Of a stretch of 64,000 bases of DNA, positions 33,834 through 45,531 are shown piece by piece. The position numbers and the translations under genes are program-made. How positions within the stretch are numbered: the first letter of the stretch is position 1; the number at the start of each line of letters is the position of its first letter. A model generated the notes under the pieces. That model was not told the DNA's origin. It made no database searches and was given only the letters and a program-made list of their open reading frames with translations. Source of the stretch: Deinandra increscens subsp. villosa (lineage: Eukaryota > Streptophyta > Magnoliopsida > Asterales > Asteraceae); NCBI GenBank assembly GCA_039602395.1, contig JBCNJP010000019.1, forward strand, positions 1,074,265 to 1,138,264. Direction: 5' to 3'.

Positions 33834-33910
33834 AGTGTCCTCTATTTTGCTAAAAAAAAAAAGATATCCAGTTTTTGTAGTAGTGTCCTCTATTTTGCTA
33901 AAAAAGATAT
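33834..33910. repeat. ~55-bp tandem duplication containing a CACTA terminus copy
   Basis: TAGTGTCCTCTATTTTGCT occurs twice. Between the copies lies CCAGTTTTTGTAGTAGTG (33868-33885), identical to the right terminus of the surrounding element. Confidence 0.85.
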
Positions 33911-34395
33911 CTCAACTTTTCCTGGTTATCTTGACCTGTAGTATCATGAAACTACTTTTATGGGTGTGCTTGCTATGTTTCATCTGATTGCTAATCATTC
34001 ATGAGTAGCAGTTCATTGCCTCTTGTTTCATTTATTCAAGTAAAAAACGATTATCACATATTATTTCAGAAAACAAAAGGAATAATTTCCAGTCAATTTT
34101 TTTTTTGAAAATCTTGTTACTTGCAGATATATAAAAGGCTTCCTGGGATGTTGTTACTTAGGCTTTGTTTGATTGAATACTATGTATGAGGAAGACTGCA
34201 GGCTTACTTTTGGTAGTCCAAATTTGTACTCATCTCCCCTGTTACTAGGCTTCCGTATATCCAGATATGTGATGGATCTCTATCAGGTAATGTAATCACT
34301 ACCATGAATATATATGGAAGTCATTTGGGTCCATTTATGGTTTCAATTCTTTCGTATCATTTTCCTGATGGATGTTTTTTCTATACATACAAGGT

Positions 34396-36330
34396 AAAAA
34401 CAACAATGATGAGGAAGATCTTGGTGAGGTTCCTGATGTTTATGAGTATAATACTAAATATTTCTTACGTGATGATGTAGAACTGGTATGTTAAAACTAT
34501 CTCTTGGTTGTGTTTTTGCATTATTGGTCAATCCCATTCAACCTATCTTTCTTTTTTCAACTACGTGTATATGGTCAATATGTTTTAAATTGTTGTTCTT
34601 TAGTAACATGTTAGACTGCAGGTAGCATTTTTATAATTAGTTATATTTTTGTTTATACCTATTCCAGCCTGCAACTTTGGTAAAGGGAAGTAAATCCCTG
34701 CTGATAATCAACTTCTCTATTGTATTTAGATGCTGTAATTGGTTTTACTATTTTGTTTCAGGGGTGTGAAGATTATGATTCATCACTTAGAATTTGACTT
34801 ATTTAGGGTGAAAAGAACAAATACAGGTACGTGTCTGCTTTTTCTGAATGCTTAGATTTGTACCAAAATTTTTTATTGACCTGATTTCTTTGTACTGATG
34901 TTGTCTTAGATTTCTTCTAAAACCAGAGGTCCTGTTGTTGTTCAACTTTATTAAGTTATTAGAGTGTTCTTCGGTATCTTCATTTTTATGGTTCTTTAAG
35001 TTATTAGAGTGTTCTTTGGTATCTTCATTTCTATTAGAGTGTTCTTTGGTACTTTATTAAATTAATGTGGCTTCCAATGATTTTTTTTTTATTTTTTTTA
35101 ACGGATTTATGCTCAAACAGTTGGACCTCGAACCTGCTCAACCCAAGTAATTACTTGCTATTGTAAAACAGTTGGACCTTGCAGAAATAAATGCATTAGA
35201 AGGGGGCTGGATTCGGTATTTTAAATATGCAAGTGCAAGTTTCCAATTACTTGCTACTGTAAAAGACAACCAGCTATCTTCTCCTAAAATCGACGCAACT
35301 ACCTAGGCAAATAGCTTACAAGGTAAATTCATTCAATACCTTAAATGTAACCTACAAGTTAGCTATGTCTTTGTAATTTTTATGTTGGTGATAGCTGATT
35401 GAAAATCATAATAGAAAGATGAGGAAAATAAATGATAGCATGATATGTATAACTTCCAATTGCTTTGGTCTTTAGGAGGTATTTTCTTGCTGGTCATTGT
35501 AAGTTTCAGCCTTGTAATTTATATTTTTGTATTATGTCTCCATGAACATGTTGTATGATCTGCTATCTACCACATGATAACTAATTCGAGCATCAATTAA
35601 CTAAACCTCTACTCAAGCATAGGAAACAAAGAACAAAAGTAAAAACCCACCTACAAAACTCAGTTTGTTCTTCTTCATGGTACCTGTTATAAATCTCCAT
35701 GTAATATAGTTCTATGTGGTTAATAAAAATCCTAGAAGGTTTAAATTAAAACTTGACTATCCTTAACATGCTTTTTGATCTGTATTACAGTTATAAGCTA
35801 ATTTAATCATTTATAAATCTCTAGATATTCTGTATCAGTAACTTTTTGTTACTATTGCTTTGCTTGCTTTGCTTTGCTTGGTAGGTTTATGTGATAGGTG
35901 CATTTGAAGACTCTGATGTTTTATGCTACATATTTTGATTCTTCATTCTCCAATTCTTTTTTTTTTTCATTTTGAAATGGATTAATGCATTACAGAATCT
36001 GGATAGATGTAAACACTCCTATTATTTCTAATGAGGGTGTTTGGATGCGTGTTTTGAAAGGGACATGATATTTAAGAAATCAAATTATATAATCAACTGT
36101 AATAAAATGGAATGTAGAAAACAGTGTTTGTATGTGTATATGGGTGGTGGACTGATTGCTACAAGCTAAAAGATGAGAAGGGTGGGCCTTACTGTTTCTA
36201 TACCTGCTAGCCCGTTTATGTTTTATTTGTTTTGTTTCTTTTGGAATAACATGCTCTATCTTTGAACAGAGGCTTTAGATGAGAGCAAATACCAAAAGGA
36301 TTCTCATGGTGCAGATGTAAAGAGAAGGTT
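34396..36330 (+). other. unrecognised exon-like stretches within CACTA 1
   Basis: 34396-34486 reads NNDEEDLGEVPDVYEYNTKYFLRDDVEL with flanking AG and GT; 36270-36328 reads EALDESKYQKDSHGADVKRR with the same. They may be exons from a captured or ancestral transposon gene. The family was not recognised. 34950-35050 repeats TTATTAGAGTGTTCTT(C/T)GGTA three times. Confidence 0.35.
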
Positions 36331-36529
36331 AGAAGTGGCTGCTATTAATATGATATTATTTTATTATGTCTTGATTATTTTGAACATAAGCCTACCTGAA
36401 CACCAATTTATTATAACCATGTTCAACTGTGTTATAACAAAATTTTAGATGGGCTATATAATAATCAGGTCGTTAAATGGTTCAAGCTCTTGGCACATGC
36501 ATGCTATACTAAATTACATATGTATGTTT

Positions 36530-37110
36530 TAGGTGCCTTTGATTTATAACTGATTTATAACTAAATTACATATGTATGTTTTAGGTGCCTTTGATTTATA
36601 ACTCATATAGTTCAAAGAGGTGCTGCAGTCACCAGATGCTCAAACAGGGGCTGGAATAGTGGGTTTAACAGAAGATGTGTGCTCCTATTAAGTTGTCCAG
36701 GTAAATAACTTTCGAAACTCATAGGGTAGGGCTTTGTGGGATTTTGAATCACCCCAATCCGAGTTCGTGTGACTAAGATATGACAAAAACAAGCTTAACG
36801 GGTCAAAACGCACCTGTCAGGTTACAGCTGCTATTTCTGGCAACTTTAGTAGTTTTTTTTGACTTATTTACCTAGATTACATTGTAAAGGACATAGAGAC
36901 GAGTTCGTGGCCTTTTGAATCATTCCAATCCGAATTCGTATGACCAAGATATGACAGAAACAAGCTTAACGGGTCAAAACGCACCCATCAGGTTACAGCT
37001 GTGATTTATGGCAATTGTAGCAGCTGATTTTGACCAATTTAGCTGGATGATATGGTAAAGGACATGGAGACGAGTCTGGGGCCTTTTGAATCACCTCAAT
37101 TGGAGTCCGT
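36530..37110. repeat. tandem repeats in CACTA 1
   Basis: 36495-36605 holds a ~65-bp direct duplication (ACATATGTATGTTTTAGGTG). 36728-37110 holds three ~180-bp units sharing TTTTGAATCA(C/T)(C/T)CCAAT and, in the first two, AACAAGCTTAACGGGTCAAA. Confidence 0.75.
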
Positions 37111-37612
37111 ATGAGAAAGATAGGAGAAAAACCGTTTCCTTGTAAATGATATTGTGTTGGCTAGATTTATAATTATAGATTTATTGTTAAATCTATTTGT
37201 AAACTCATGATTACTTTGTATTGTTGTTAAATGTATTTTTATTTTGTAATATCAGATTAATTATCATTATTTATAGAAATTAGTAAATCCACAAAAATAT
37301 TTTTTTTTAATTTTGTCATAAAATGCATGACACGCAGTTTTGCGTGTCATAAACAGACGACACTAAAAATATATAATTAATTAAAAATTATTAAACACAG
37401 ACGACACCCTTTCTTGACGCGCAAAATGGGTGTCAAGAATGGAGTGTCATGGATAGCGCGTCATCGTTCGCGCGTCAAGAGCTTCTTGACACGCATTTTG
37501 CGCGTCAAGAAGCTTCTTGACCCCCGCATCCTTGACACGCATTTGCGTGTCAAGAAGGCACCTTCTTGACGCGCAATGCACGTCAAGAATGCCAGTTTTT
37601 GTAGTAGTGAAA

Positions 37613-37772
37613 GGTATTAAACTTACACAGCTAGGCAAGAGACACCAAAGGCAAGCAACTGAAAGCAAGTTTCCTATAAAAGGATAAACAGACACAAAGA
37701 TTAGCAAGAAATGCACCCACTGTTATCATTAAAAGTAACATCTGTAACACATGAAAGATGACCTGTTAATAA

Positions 37773-37813
<41 letters not shown>

Positions 37814-39927
37814 GAATGCCTACAAAAGTATTATGTTATGAAATGATCATGAAAACCAACTACTACAATCATCCATTGAATCAATGGTACAGTAATACAA
37901 CGCCACACGGCTACAGATAAGTTAATCTCAGGCGGACCTTTATTGTATATAAAAGTTTAATCAAACATTTTAATTTTCAGTTATACACCTATATTCACTT
38001 ATAATCATAAGGGGATTAACAACATTTGATTGTATTTCTATAAATACACCTTTTTTTTCAAAATAAAAAGCAGGTAAATAAGAGCATAAGTTTATCATGA
38101 TTGTTTGCTACCAATATTTTTTGTTTTTGGGGTAAATCGGTTGAATAAAATAATAAATCTTTACATAAAACAGATCCATATACCATTTCCTAAACAAATA
38201 CTAAGTTTCCTGTTTTATTATAGCATAAATTAATTGAAATAATGAGTTAAAATATATTATTTTTCACCATCGCAAGACAACCTATATAACCATTCACATT
38301 TTGTCATTGTGAATATAACAAACCAGTGGATAAACAATTGGATACAAATTACATTACTATATAGTGAAATAAAGAATTGGAACATAGCTGATCTATGAAG
38401 CCAACTTGCAATTTTAATGATCATCATGTTAAGCCTCTTGATTTGAATTTGGTAAGTATTTAGTGGCATGCTAGACCTCCAAATTGTGGCCCATATGTAA
38501 AAAAATGTAACTAATAAACGCATATATGCTTTCAACCACTTGATTGTCTAAACTATTATATTAACTTATAAAGCCAATTATAGTTAGCTTTTATAGTTAG
38601 CATTTTTTAATAAACTGGTGTTTAAATAGAAACTAAATCATATATCATAAAGTAATAAGTATGGTAAATAAAGGAGTGTAACAGAGATGATCTCTGATCT
38701 CTAAAATGTAATTTTCATATGCTAATATTATATGGTGATGCATATAAATGTTGGCTTTACCTTTTTTACATGTAAAAGAACCAATCTGTTTAGGATCGAG
38801 CCCTATAATGCACATTATTTTTCTTGAAAGCACTGTACTTGAACCTCATTGTTGCTTGAATTTTAGCTTTTGTTTAATTCTTTTAGAGCATCCTCACAGA
38901 GTATATTAGTATCCCCATTATAAGAATTTTTGGTTTATCTAGCCTCAAGTTAATGGATACTGGCCAGCTGATCTAGAAAACAAAATAGTAAATGTTGCCA
39001 TGAAATCAAGAGCAGCAGTGTCTAAAACAGAGATAATGCCACAAACAAAGAGTCTAAAAATTACACCTCTGACATTTCGTCAAACAACTTGCAGGCAACC
39101 AAAACAGGGTTCTAACATAGAGATTCTCTTAAATAATGCATGCTATTCTGTAAACATGGATGATCTACAATAGAATAATGCATGCTATTTTGTAAACATG
39201 GATGATCTACAATAGAAAACATGAAACGATCTGCAATCAGGTTTGTACAACATCAATGATCCGCAATACAAACAAACATGACATCCATGTATTTTGTAAA
39301 AAGCAAAGAGGTATCTGTACACAATAACAAATAAAATTAAACAACAAATCAAAGAGGAGAGGAAAAGAATGAAACAGACATTCAATTGCAACGGGACCAA
39401 AAAACTTAGAAAGAAGAGATGATGAAATCGCAGAGCACTAACCGGTTGAACAATGAAGGATGGGGTGAGATTTCTTGGGGAGGAACTGAGGTTATGTATA
39501 TGCAACAATGACAGGTTGAGGTATTCAACAGGAACAAACTGTAGAGGAAGGTAGAGGAAGGTAGAACAGTATTGCAGGACATACTCAAGCATGGGTTGCA
39601 AAAGAAAATTCAAACGAACGTACGTTTGTCAGTTTTGACCGAGAGAAGTTGAAATAAAGGAGAAGCTGAAATGAAGAAGCCTTGTACATTGCGCTTTGCG
39701 GAAGGTACATGAAACCATTGTGTTACAACAGGTTGTACATCAGGCAATGGGAGGAGTAATATTCACCTGTTCACGATTACACTGTTCAACTTTGCCTCTA
39801 TTCACTATGTTTTAAATTGTTTTATAGGGGAATGTGTTTGTATGTGTGTGTGTATGGAGGTAACGGTGTAAAAATATGTAGGATGTGCGATAGTATAGGT
39901 CACACGGAGACCTTAGAGGCATCCTGA
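37613..39927. other. unassigned region between CACTA 1 and repeat A
   Basis: (TA)n at 37779-37810. 39120-39220 contains a near-duplicate (AATGCATGCTATT(C/T)TGTAAACATGGATGATCTACAATAG). No ORF with recognisable motifs. It may be the rest of the Helitron-like block cut by CACTA 1. Confidence 0.4.
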
Positions 39928-40154
39928 AAGGTAAGATGTGAGCCTTTTAGCTGACCCCGAGACCTCGGCGTCACCTTTTATTTCTCATAATAGGTCACCT
40001 CTCAGGTGAATAGGTGAGCTAAACCTCATAAAGGAGTACTATATCTCACCTCGAGATCCTTATGTCACCCTGAAGGTTTCTTTATATTTTATTTGTATTA
40101 TTTATTTATATGTAATAATAATAATAAAACAACAACAACAACAACAACAACAAC

Positions 40155-40214
<60 letters not shown>

Positions 40215-40617
40215 TAGTATTATTATAATAAAAATAATTAGTATTACTATAATAGGTGACCCCGAGATCTCGGTTTCACCTATAATTTCTCATAATATGT
40301 GACCTCTCAGCTGAAGAGTTGAGCTGAACCTCACAACCTCAACTCCTTTATTTCACCTTGACTATAGCTCACCTCGAGACCTTTGTGTCACCTAGAATTT
40401 TTAGTAGCTCACATCTCAATAAAAATTGTAGTGGGTATCTCGAAGTTAGTTCGCGTACTTGGGCGGGTTTTTCAGGGTTTTGTTGACCACACCTGCCCTA
40501 GGGGTGACTCTTAGGGCATTATGTGAGCTTTTTATTCCTGGAGGTGACTCTTAGGTCACAGAGTCACCTATATAAAGGGTGTCAGCCAAATTTTAAGGGG
40601 GTGTCTCTAACAGACCT
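39928..40617. repeat. ~690-bp duplicated repeat, copy A
   Basis: Matches 53854-54597 along its full length with only about six or seven substitutions plus a shorter (AAC)n tract. It contains several GGTGACC/CACCT phrases, an (AAC)n(AAT)n tract (40126-40213) and TATATAAAGGG near 40570. Sequence like the repeat continues a little to the left (39893-39927). Confidence 0.9.
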
Positions 40618-41165
40618 CTAAAAATAATAGATTAAGGTACTAATTTTTTTTGTAATATCATTGAAGGTCATGAATTTTTATTTGTAAGAGTGTCATCTTC
40701 ATCATCTTTGAATTGAATCATCTTAGCAACAAATATCTCGGTCTTTCCGTCGTTTTTTGAAACTCATGAAACGATTTCTGATTCAACTAAACTTTTAGTA
40801 ACAAGTTGACTTTCAATAAGAAAAAAAAAATAACTTCAATAAAAAAATATCAATACATAAATTAGCTTAATATACGAAAACTGTGACAAATTAAAAATCA
40901 CAAACGTGAAGTTATTACCAAAGAAGAAAGCCTTGATGCAATTAACTTCAATAAAAATATATAATCTCCGCAAACTTTTTGTATTACTCCAAATTAAATA
41001 GATTAGCCATTAATGATTCATAAATCTTATATTTGAGTCACCCATGCATGCATGATCTATGGGCCGTCGTATAATGAAGCCCAGTTGCCAAACACATATT
41101 ACGTACGTACACTTATTTTAGGCAAATTTCATATACGAATCTTGCCTTCCACGTTCCCATCTCCG
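40618..41165. other. upstream region of F-box gene 1
   Basis: AT-rich, no ORF of note. Confidence 0.5.
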
Positions 41166-41166
41166 C

Positions 41167-41196
41167 TTATAAAATCCTAAAGTTGAAACCCTAAAA
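41167..41196 (+). promoter_or_regulatory. TATA box and telo-box of F-box gene 1
   Basis: TTATAAAATCC (from 41168) lies about 50 bases before the ATG, and AAACCCTAAAACCCT follows. The second F-box copy has the same order (TTATAAAACCCTAACC at 45884), so these may be shared promoter elements. Confidence 0.55.
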
Positions 41197-41225
41197 CCCT
41201 CACCAAAATCAAACTCCAACTAAAA

Positions 41226-42356
41226 ATGTCACCCAACATTCCTTACGATATCCAAGCGGAAATCGTCAAAAGAGTTGTTCCTGTCAAATCTTTGATCCGA
41301 TTCAGATCCGTTTCAAAGCAATGGAAGTCTCTGATCGATAGCTCTCAGTTTATCGCTCAACACAGCCTCACCAACCAGCTGACTCAGCCGTACCATCTAC
41401 TGTTAATTAGGTACAAAGTAGCCCTTAAGATCGGAAAAAAATATGTTTCGATTATCGATGATGACAGCTTCCCACATCATAAGTTTTCTCGTACTATTCC
41501 TCCGACGGTTAAACTACTTAGCAGGGCGAGATTGGCCGGTTGCTCTCACGGATTGGTTTGTTTGTACGGGTCCGTGAATAACAGAGAGAAACTGATTGTT
41601 GTTTGGAATCCATTCATTAGGAAATCTGTTGTTATACCGTTGCAGGATGGAACTTACACCTTTGGTTTTGGGGTTTGTCCTAAAACTAGTGAGCCTAAGA
41701 TTGTCAAGATTACATGCAACTGGGGTAAGCCTTTTACATTAACATCTGCGGAGGTTCTTACATTAACATCTGGGGGTTGGCGACCTATATCATCAATAAA
41801 TCTGCCTCATAGTTCAAAGGGAATTTTACTTTATAATCTGGTGGTTGTAGATGGGGTTATTTATTGGGTCTGTTACAACATTGTTACAAAGAAGTCTCGA
41901 ATTATTTCATTTGATTTGACAAGTGAAGAATTTGGAGGAGTAGATCTTCCCGATAGCTTAGCATGGAGTAAATGGTTGTCCATATCTAAGCTCAAGGAGA
42001 CTCTTGTTATGCTTAATCACTATTTTAGAGGTGATTTAATGAAACCGGCTTGTGATGTATGGATGATGTTGAAAAATGGTGTTTCAAAACCCCCCTCATT
42101 TACAAAACTATTCTCTGTTAAGCTTAGTCCGTGTTCTATAATAATTGGATTTAGGAAGAACGGCCAACCGATTTCGGAACAGATGTATAAACGTCAAAAT
42201 GGACGTCCTTACGTAAGAAAACTTGAAGTTTATGAACCCTCCTCGAAACAAATGAATGATCTTGGAATTTATAGTTCGGAAGGTTCGGCGTTCATGATGA
42301 CCTCTTACACGGAGTCCCTGCTTCTGCTTAATCATTCTAACTCTTTCATTCAGTGA
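41226..42356 (+). CDS. F-box protein, FBA type (F-box gene 1)
   Basis: A complete single-exon 376-residue ORF. The F-box is at residues 3-45 (IPYDIQAEIVKRVVPVKSL, RFRSVSKQWKSLI), the surface that docks on SKP1 in SCF ubiquitin ligases. The rest follows the F-box-associated pattern: CSHGLVCLYG, VVWNPFIRKSV, FGFGVCPKTSEPKIVKIT, VLTLTSGGWRPISSINL, VVDGVIYWV, IISFDLTSEEF. The C-terminal half would recognise the substrate, which is unknown. About 376 residues is normal for plant FBA F-box proteins of the At3g06240/CPR1-like kind. No break was seen. A truncated paralogue lies 4.7 kb downstream in the same orientation, suggesting a local duplication. The start gives MSPNIPYDI, matching MSSNIPFEI in the paralogue. 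Confidence 0.93.
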   Translation: MSPNIPYDIQAEIVKRVVPVKSLIRFRSVSKQWKSLIDSSQFIAQHSLTNQLTQPYHLLLIRYKVALKIGKKYVSIIDDDSFPHHKFSRTIPPTVKLLSRARLAGCSHGLVCLYGSVNNREKLIVVWNPFIRKSVVIPLQDGTYTFGFGVCPKTSEPKIVKITCNWGKPFTLTSAEVLTLTSGGWRPISSINLPHSSKGILLYNLVVVDGVIYWVCYNIVTKKSRIISFDLTSEEFGGVDLPDSLAWSKWLSISKLKETLVMLNHYFRGDLMKPACDVWMMLKNGVSKPPSFTKLFSVKLSPCSIIIGFRKNGQPISEQMYKRQNGRPYVRKLEVYEPSSKQMNDLGIYSSEGSAFMMTSYTESLLLLNHSNSFIQ

Positions 42357-43038
42357 AGTTCATCATATCTTATCCTCTGGGTAAGGTAATTTGTTTTTCT
42401 TTATCAAAACAGACAGAAATTTTGTTACTAAATAACATTTATGCAATGCATACAAACGTACATTATTGTGTCCTCTTTATATTTTCTCTCCTGCAAGTAT
42501 TAGCTTTTATTATCAAAATATCAAGTCAATTGTGTATATCATGATGGGTTGTTTCATGTGTCTGCTTAACCAGCCAATTAAATATGACTGGATCGATGAT
42601 GAGGAAGATTAAAAGTTACATTTCTCTCTCTCTCTCTATATTATATATAGTTGAGAATAAATAAAGAACCACAAACAACACTAGCTAACAAATATGTATT
42701 GATTTTCAATACATATACATATCAGTGTGTAGTTGAAAGTTGCCTCTACCATAATGCCAATGACAAGATATATAGTAATAAACATCATTATGCAAAGTTG
42801 TTTCTTATTTGACGGATAAACATCCAAATAAAAGGAAAAGGCGTTTTGACATGTTTAATTTAGAGGGTGTCTCTATTTATATCCTTAGGGCGTGTAGTGT
42901 TTAATTTGTGCTGGTGTTTATATGATGAGGCCGGTGTAATGTTGTAATTCATGGATTAAAAAATTCACCCTTTCGCTCGCTTGCCTTATGCACATTGCCA
43001 CACTGACAGTGATTCCCTCTACACGTTTGATTGGCATT
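42357..43038. other. 3' flank of F-box gene 1
   Basis: AT-rich; (CT)n near 42622. No gene seen. Confidence 0.4.
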
Positions 43039-43039
43039 A

Positions 43040-43497
43040 GGGTGTAAACGAGCCGAGTCGCTCGTGAGCTACTCGAGATCGAATCGATAAAATGCTCGAT
43101 ATAAGCCGAGCCTTAATGAGCTTTAGCCAAGCTTAAGCTTTGAAACGGGACCCGTTTACTAAAAAGGCTCGAGCCCAAGTTTTATATAATTTTTATTTAA
43201 TCTATTAAATATATGTTTAAAAATATTTATTATATGTAAAATTATGATAAGAAAAGTAAATAATATGTATTAATTTTCTATATAAAAAGAATAATCCTAA
43301 ATATATACAAAATTTAATTATAATAATATATAAAAAATAAAAATTAATTATAAACAAGCCGAGCTCGAGCTTAAATAATTCTTCACGAGCCGAGCTTGAG
43401 CTTTACAAATAAAGCTCGGATCTAGCCAAGCTCGAGATCCGTGAAATTTAAATGAGCCTAGACGAGCTTGAGCTCAAGCTCAACTCATTTACACACG
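43040..43497. mobile_element. interspersed repeat with GAGCTCGAGC-rich inverted ends
   Basis: GGGTGTAAACGAGCCGAG at the left is mirrored by CTCAACTCATTTACACAC at the right. Both edges repeat GAGCTCGAGC/GAGCTTGAGCT phrases around an AT-rich core. A MITE-like fold-back layout; no TSD confirmed. Confidence 0.55.
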
Positions 43498-44345
43498 TAA
43501 TTGACATAGTATTTCACGCTTGTGAATGGTTACATGACACTTACACTTTTCTCTCATGTCACATTACATACGCCCTTATGAAAGACTAAATCATATTGAA
43601 AAATTAATAAGGACCTCTTTATTTTTTATTTTTCATTTTTGTATCCCGTCCTCACATTTTGTGTGTGTAATAGGTTGAATACATCTTTACTATATTAATT
43701 AAAGCGAACCAATGGTTCAGTTTAGTGTTATAAAATAAACAAACAAATACTAGAAAATTAAGTGTAATTATATTCTTTAACTTTGTATGCAATGTGTGTT
43801 TGTATGCTTATGTCTTTATTTTAGTTTTGGATATGCACAATCTAATTCTTAGGTTGAATACAGTCTATTGTTTTATTTTGTGTTCTTTTAAGTTGGTAGT
43901 TGGTACTCATGATTCTCATAGAAGGTAATTAGGTTGCCTAGCTGTAGTCTTGTTATTTGTATCTTTATATTAGGTATTAAGCTTTCACTTTTGCATGTTG
44001 TTGATGAACACAAAATGAAAACTAAGGTTAAGTTATCAATTTATTGTATACTTCACTTATGAGTTTTAATGTGGTAGGTTGTTGATGCATATGTCAAAGG
44101 CGACGAAGAAGATGACGAGGGATATCACGACCATGAATGATGGCATCTCCGACTTAAGTAACTAGTTTTATGTACATTTTGATGATGTTTAACTTGTCAT
44201 ACTTAGTGGAAACTATATAACTCTTATGTATATTTTGATGATGTTTATAAATAGTAGCGTTTGTATGTTATTGTGAAAATCTATTGTTTTTGGTAATGTA
44301 TGTATTTGACAAACTGAAAACGTATAAAATACGAAGGAAAATACG
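43498..44345. other. intergenic, no gene seen
   Basis: AT-rich, with no supported ORF. Confidence 0.35.
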
Positions 44346-44349
44346 TATT

Positions 44350-44531
44350 TTTGGTCAGGGAGCAATAGTGGTGACATTTGAGCATTAGTGGCGACACACG
44401 GGGCAATAGGGGCCAGGTATTAGGGGCGACTCAATAGCGGCGACGGGTCGCCACTATTGAGTATTAGCGGCGACATCTATGGGCAATAGTGGCGACATAT
44501 GTCGCCACTATTGACCATTTTTCTTGTAGTG
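44350..44531. mobile_element. right-end remnant of another CACTA family
   Basis: Ends ...CCATTTTTCTTGTAGTG (inverse of CACTACAAGAAAAATGG). Subterminal TAGTGGCGAC/GTCGCCACTA repeats occur in both orientations, including two near-perfect palindromes (44421-44452 and 44484-44513). The left end was not found in the window. Confidence 0.7.
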
Positions 44532-45254
44532 GTGTTACCTTACGTAGCACCATCCTTACCGTTTAAAGTCAATTTTTTAGATGATCTCAACCGTAGATCC
44601 AAATTTGTAACCGACTATTTGCAGTTGAGGCAGTTATTTTCCGAAAAAATAACTGCTGGAGTAGTGGGCAGTTTTGGAGAAAATACCCAAATTAGTTTTA
44701 AAATATTGTCAACTGCTGGACACGATTTTGTTCTTAAAAAAAACTACTTCACTACTTCCAGCAGTTGAGCTTAATTAAAGCCACTATTTTTTCAGATTTC
44801 AGCATTTTAATGCCAACCATACTAATTTGGAGTATGGTAATATTAAATTATTAACCAAATGCATCACAAATTAAAAAAAAAATTAAGAGCCCATTACAGA
44901 CCTTTCTATATAAGCTATAAAAACACACCGAACTTTTTAAAAAAAATTAACAATCAATCCATATGAGCAAACCGGATGTGGTCTTCAATTCTGGACTTCT
45001 CCCATCATCCTCAGTTATATTTTCTATCCGGTGCCTGCTTTAGATTTAGCTGCATTCAATAATGATAACGAGAGTAATTAGCAAATGAATATGGTATATA
45101 TATCATGTATACTTATCTTCATTTGTTGTCAATGTCTTTTCTTCTTTAAATCCTTTCAATCTTTATTAGAATCTGTCCAAAGTTCAATTAATAAGGACAA
45201 CTGACGAATGTCTTATATGTTGGATGAAAGCCTTAGGATGTTTGAAAGACGATT
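44532..45254. other. intergenic, no gene seen
   Basis: A 44499-44768 open stretch overlaps the CACTA end and has no family motifs. Around 44600-44770 CAACTGCTGGA/CAGCAGTT phrases recur inverted. Confidence 0.4.
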
Positions 45255-45272
45255 AGGACAGTGTTCGGTTTT

Positions 45273-45531
45273 GCAACTTCCATTGTGGTGTAGTGGTAGG
45301 AAGTCTGTGTTCTCTACTTGAGACACAGGTTCGATTCTTACGGGCAACACTTTGGAAGGGGCATTGGCGATGAGGGGAGACTTGGGGCTGAAAGGTCATA
45401 AGTTCGATCCCTGAGCTCCCAGGTTTTACCACCCGGCCGCTCGCGGAGGTGGATTTTCCCTGGAATGAGCTCAACTGTTGTAAATAGTCCCCGGGTTTTC
45501 CGGGGCATTCGTTAGCCGTTCAAAAAAAAAA
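45273..45531 (+). mobile_element. tRNA-derived SINE, young, perfect 17-bp TSD
   Basis: The A box TGGTGTAGTGG (45286-45296) and B box GGTTCGATTC (45328-45337) form an internal Pol III promoter with tRNA-like spacing. The element ends GTTAGCCGTTC plus an A10 tail. GGACAGTGTTCGGTTTT precedes (45256-45272) and follows (45532-45548) it. This is the same family as the older minus-strand copy at 14613-14950. Confidence 0.93.

Larger units (their letters stand above)
32409..37609 (+). mobile_element. CACTA element 1, non-autonomous, carrying a bHLH gene fragment
   Basis: The left end CACTACTACAAAAACTGCC and right end GCCAGTTTTTGTAGTAGTG are inverted repeats. AAA lies on each side (32406-32408 and 37610-37612), a plausible 3-bp TSD. 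Both subterminal zones repeat TTGACGCGC/GACACGC motifs in both orientations. No transposase is present. Instead there are exons of a bHLH gene and repeated noncoding sequence. Total 5,201 bp. Confidence 0.93.

Noticed and set aside
40093..40302. Thr/Ile repeat protein (also 54019-54252)
   Set aside because: Produced by translation of (AAC)n(AAT)n microsatellites.
39928..40617. Solo LTR identity for the duplicated repeat
   Set aside because: It has a TATA-like motif and a CA-like end, but no TG start or matching 5-bp duplication could be fixed.
44499..44768. 89-codon ORF with a hydrophobic start
   Set aside because: It begins in a CACTA terminus and has no recognisable domain or splice context.
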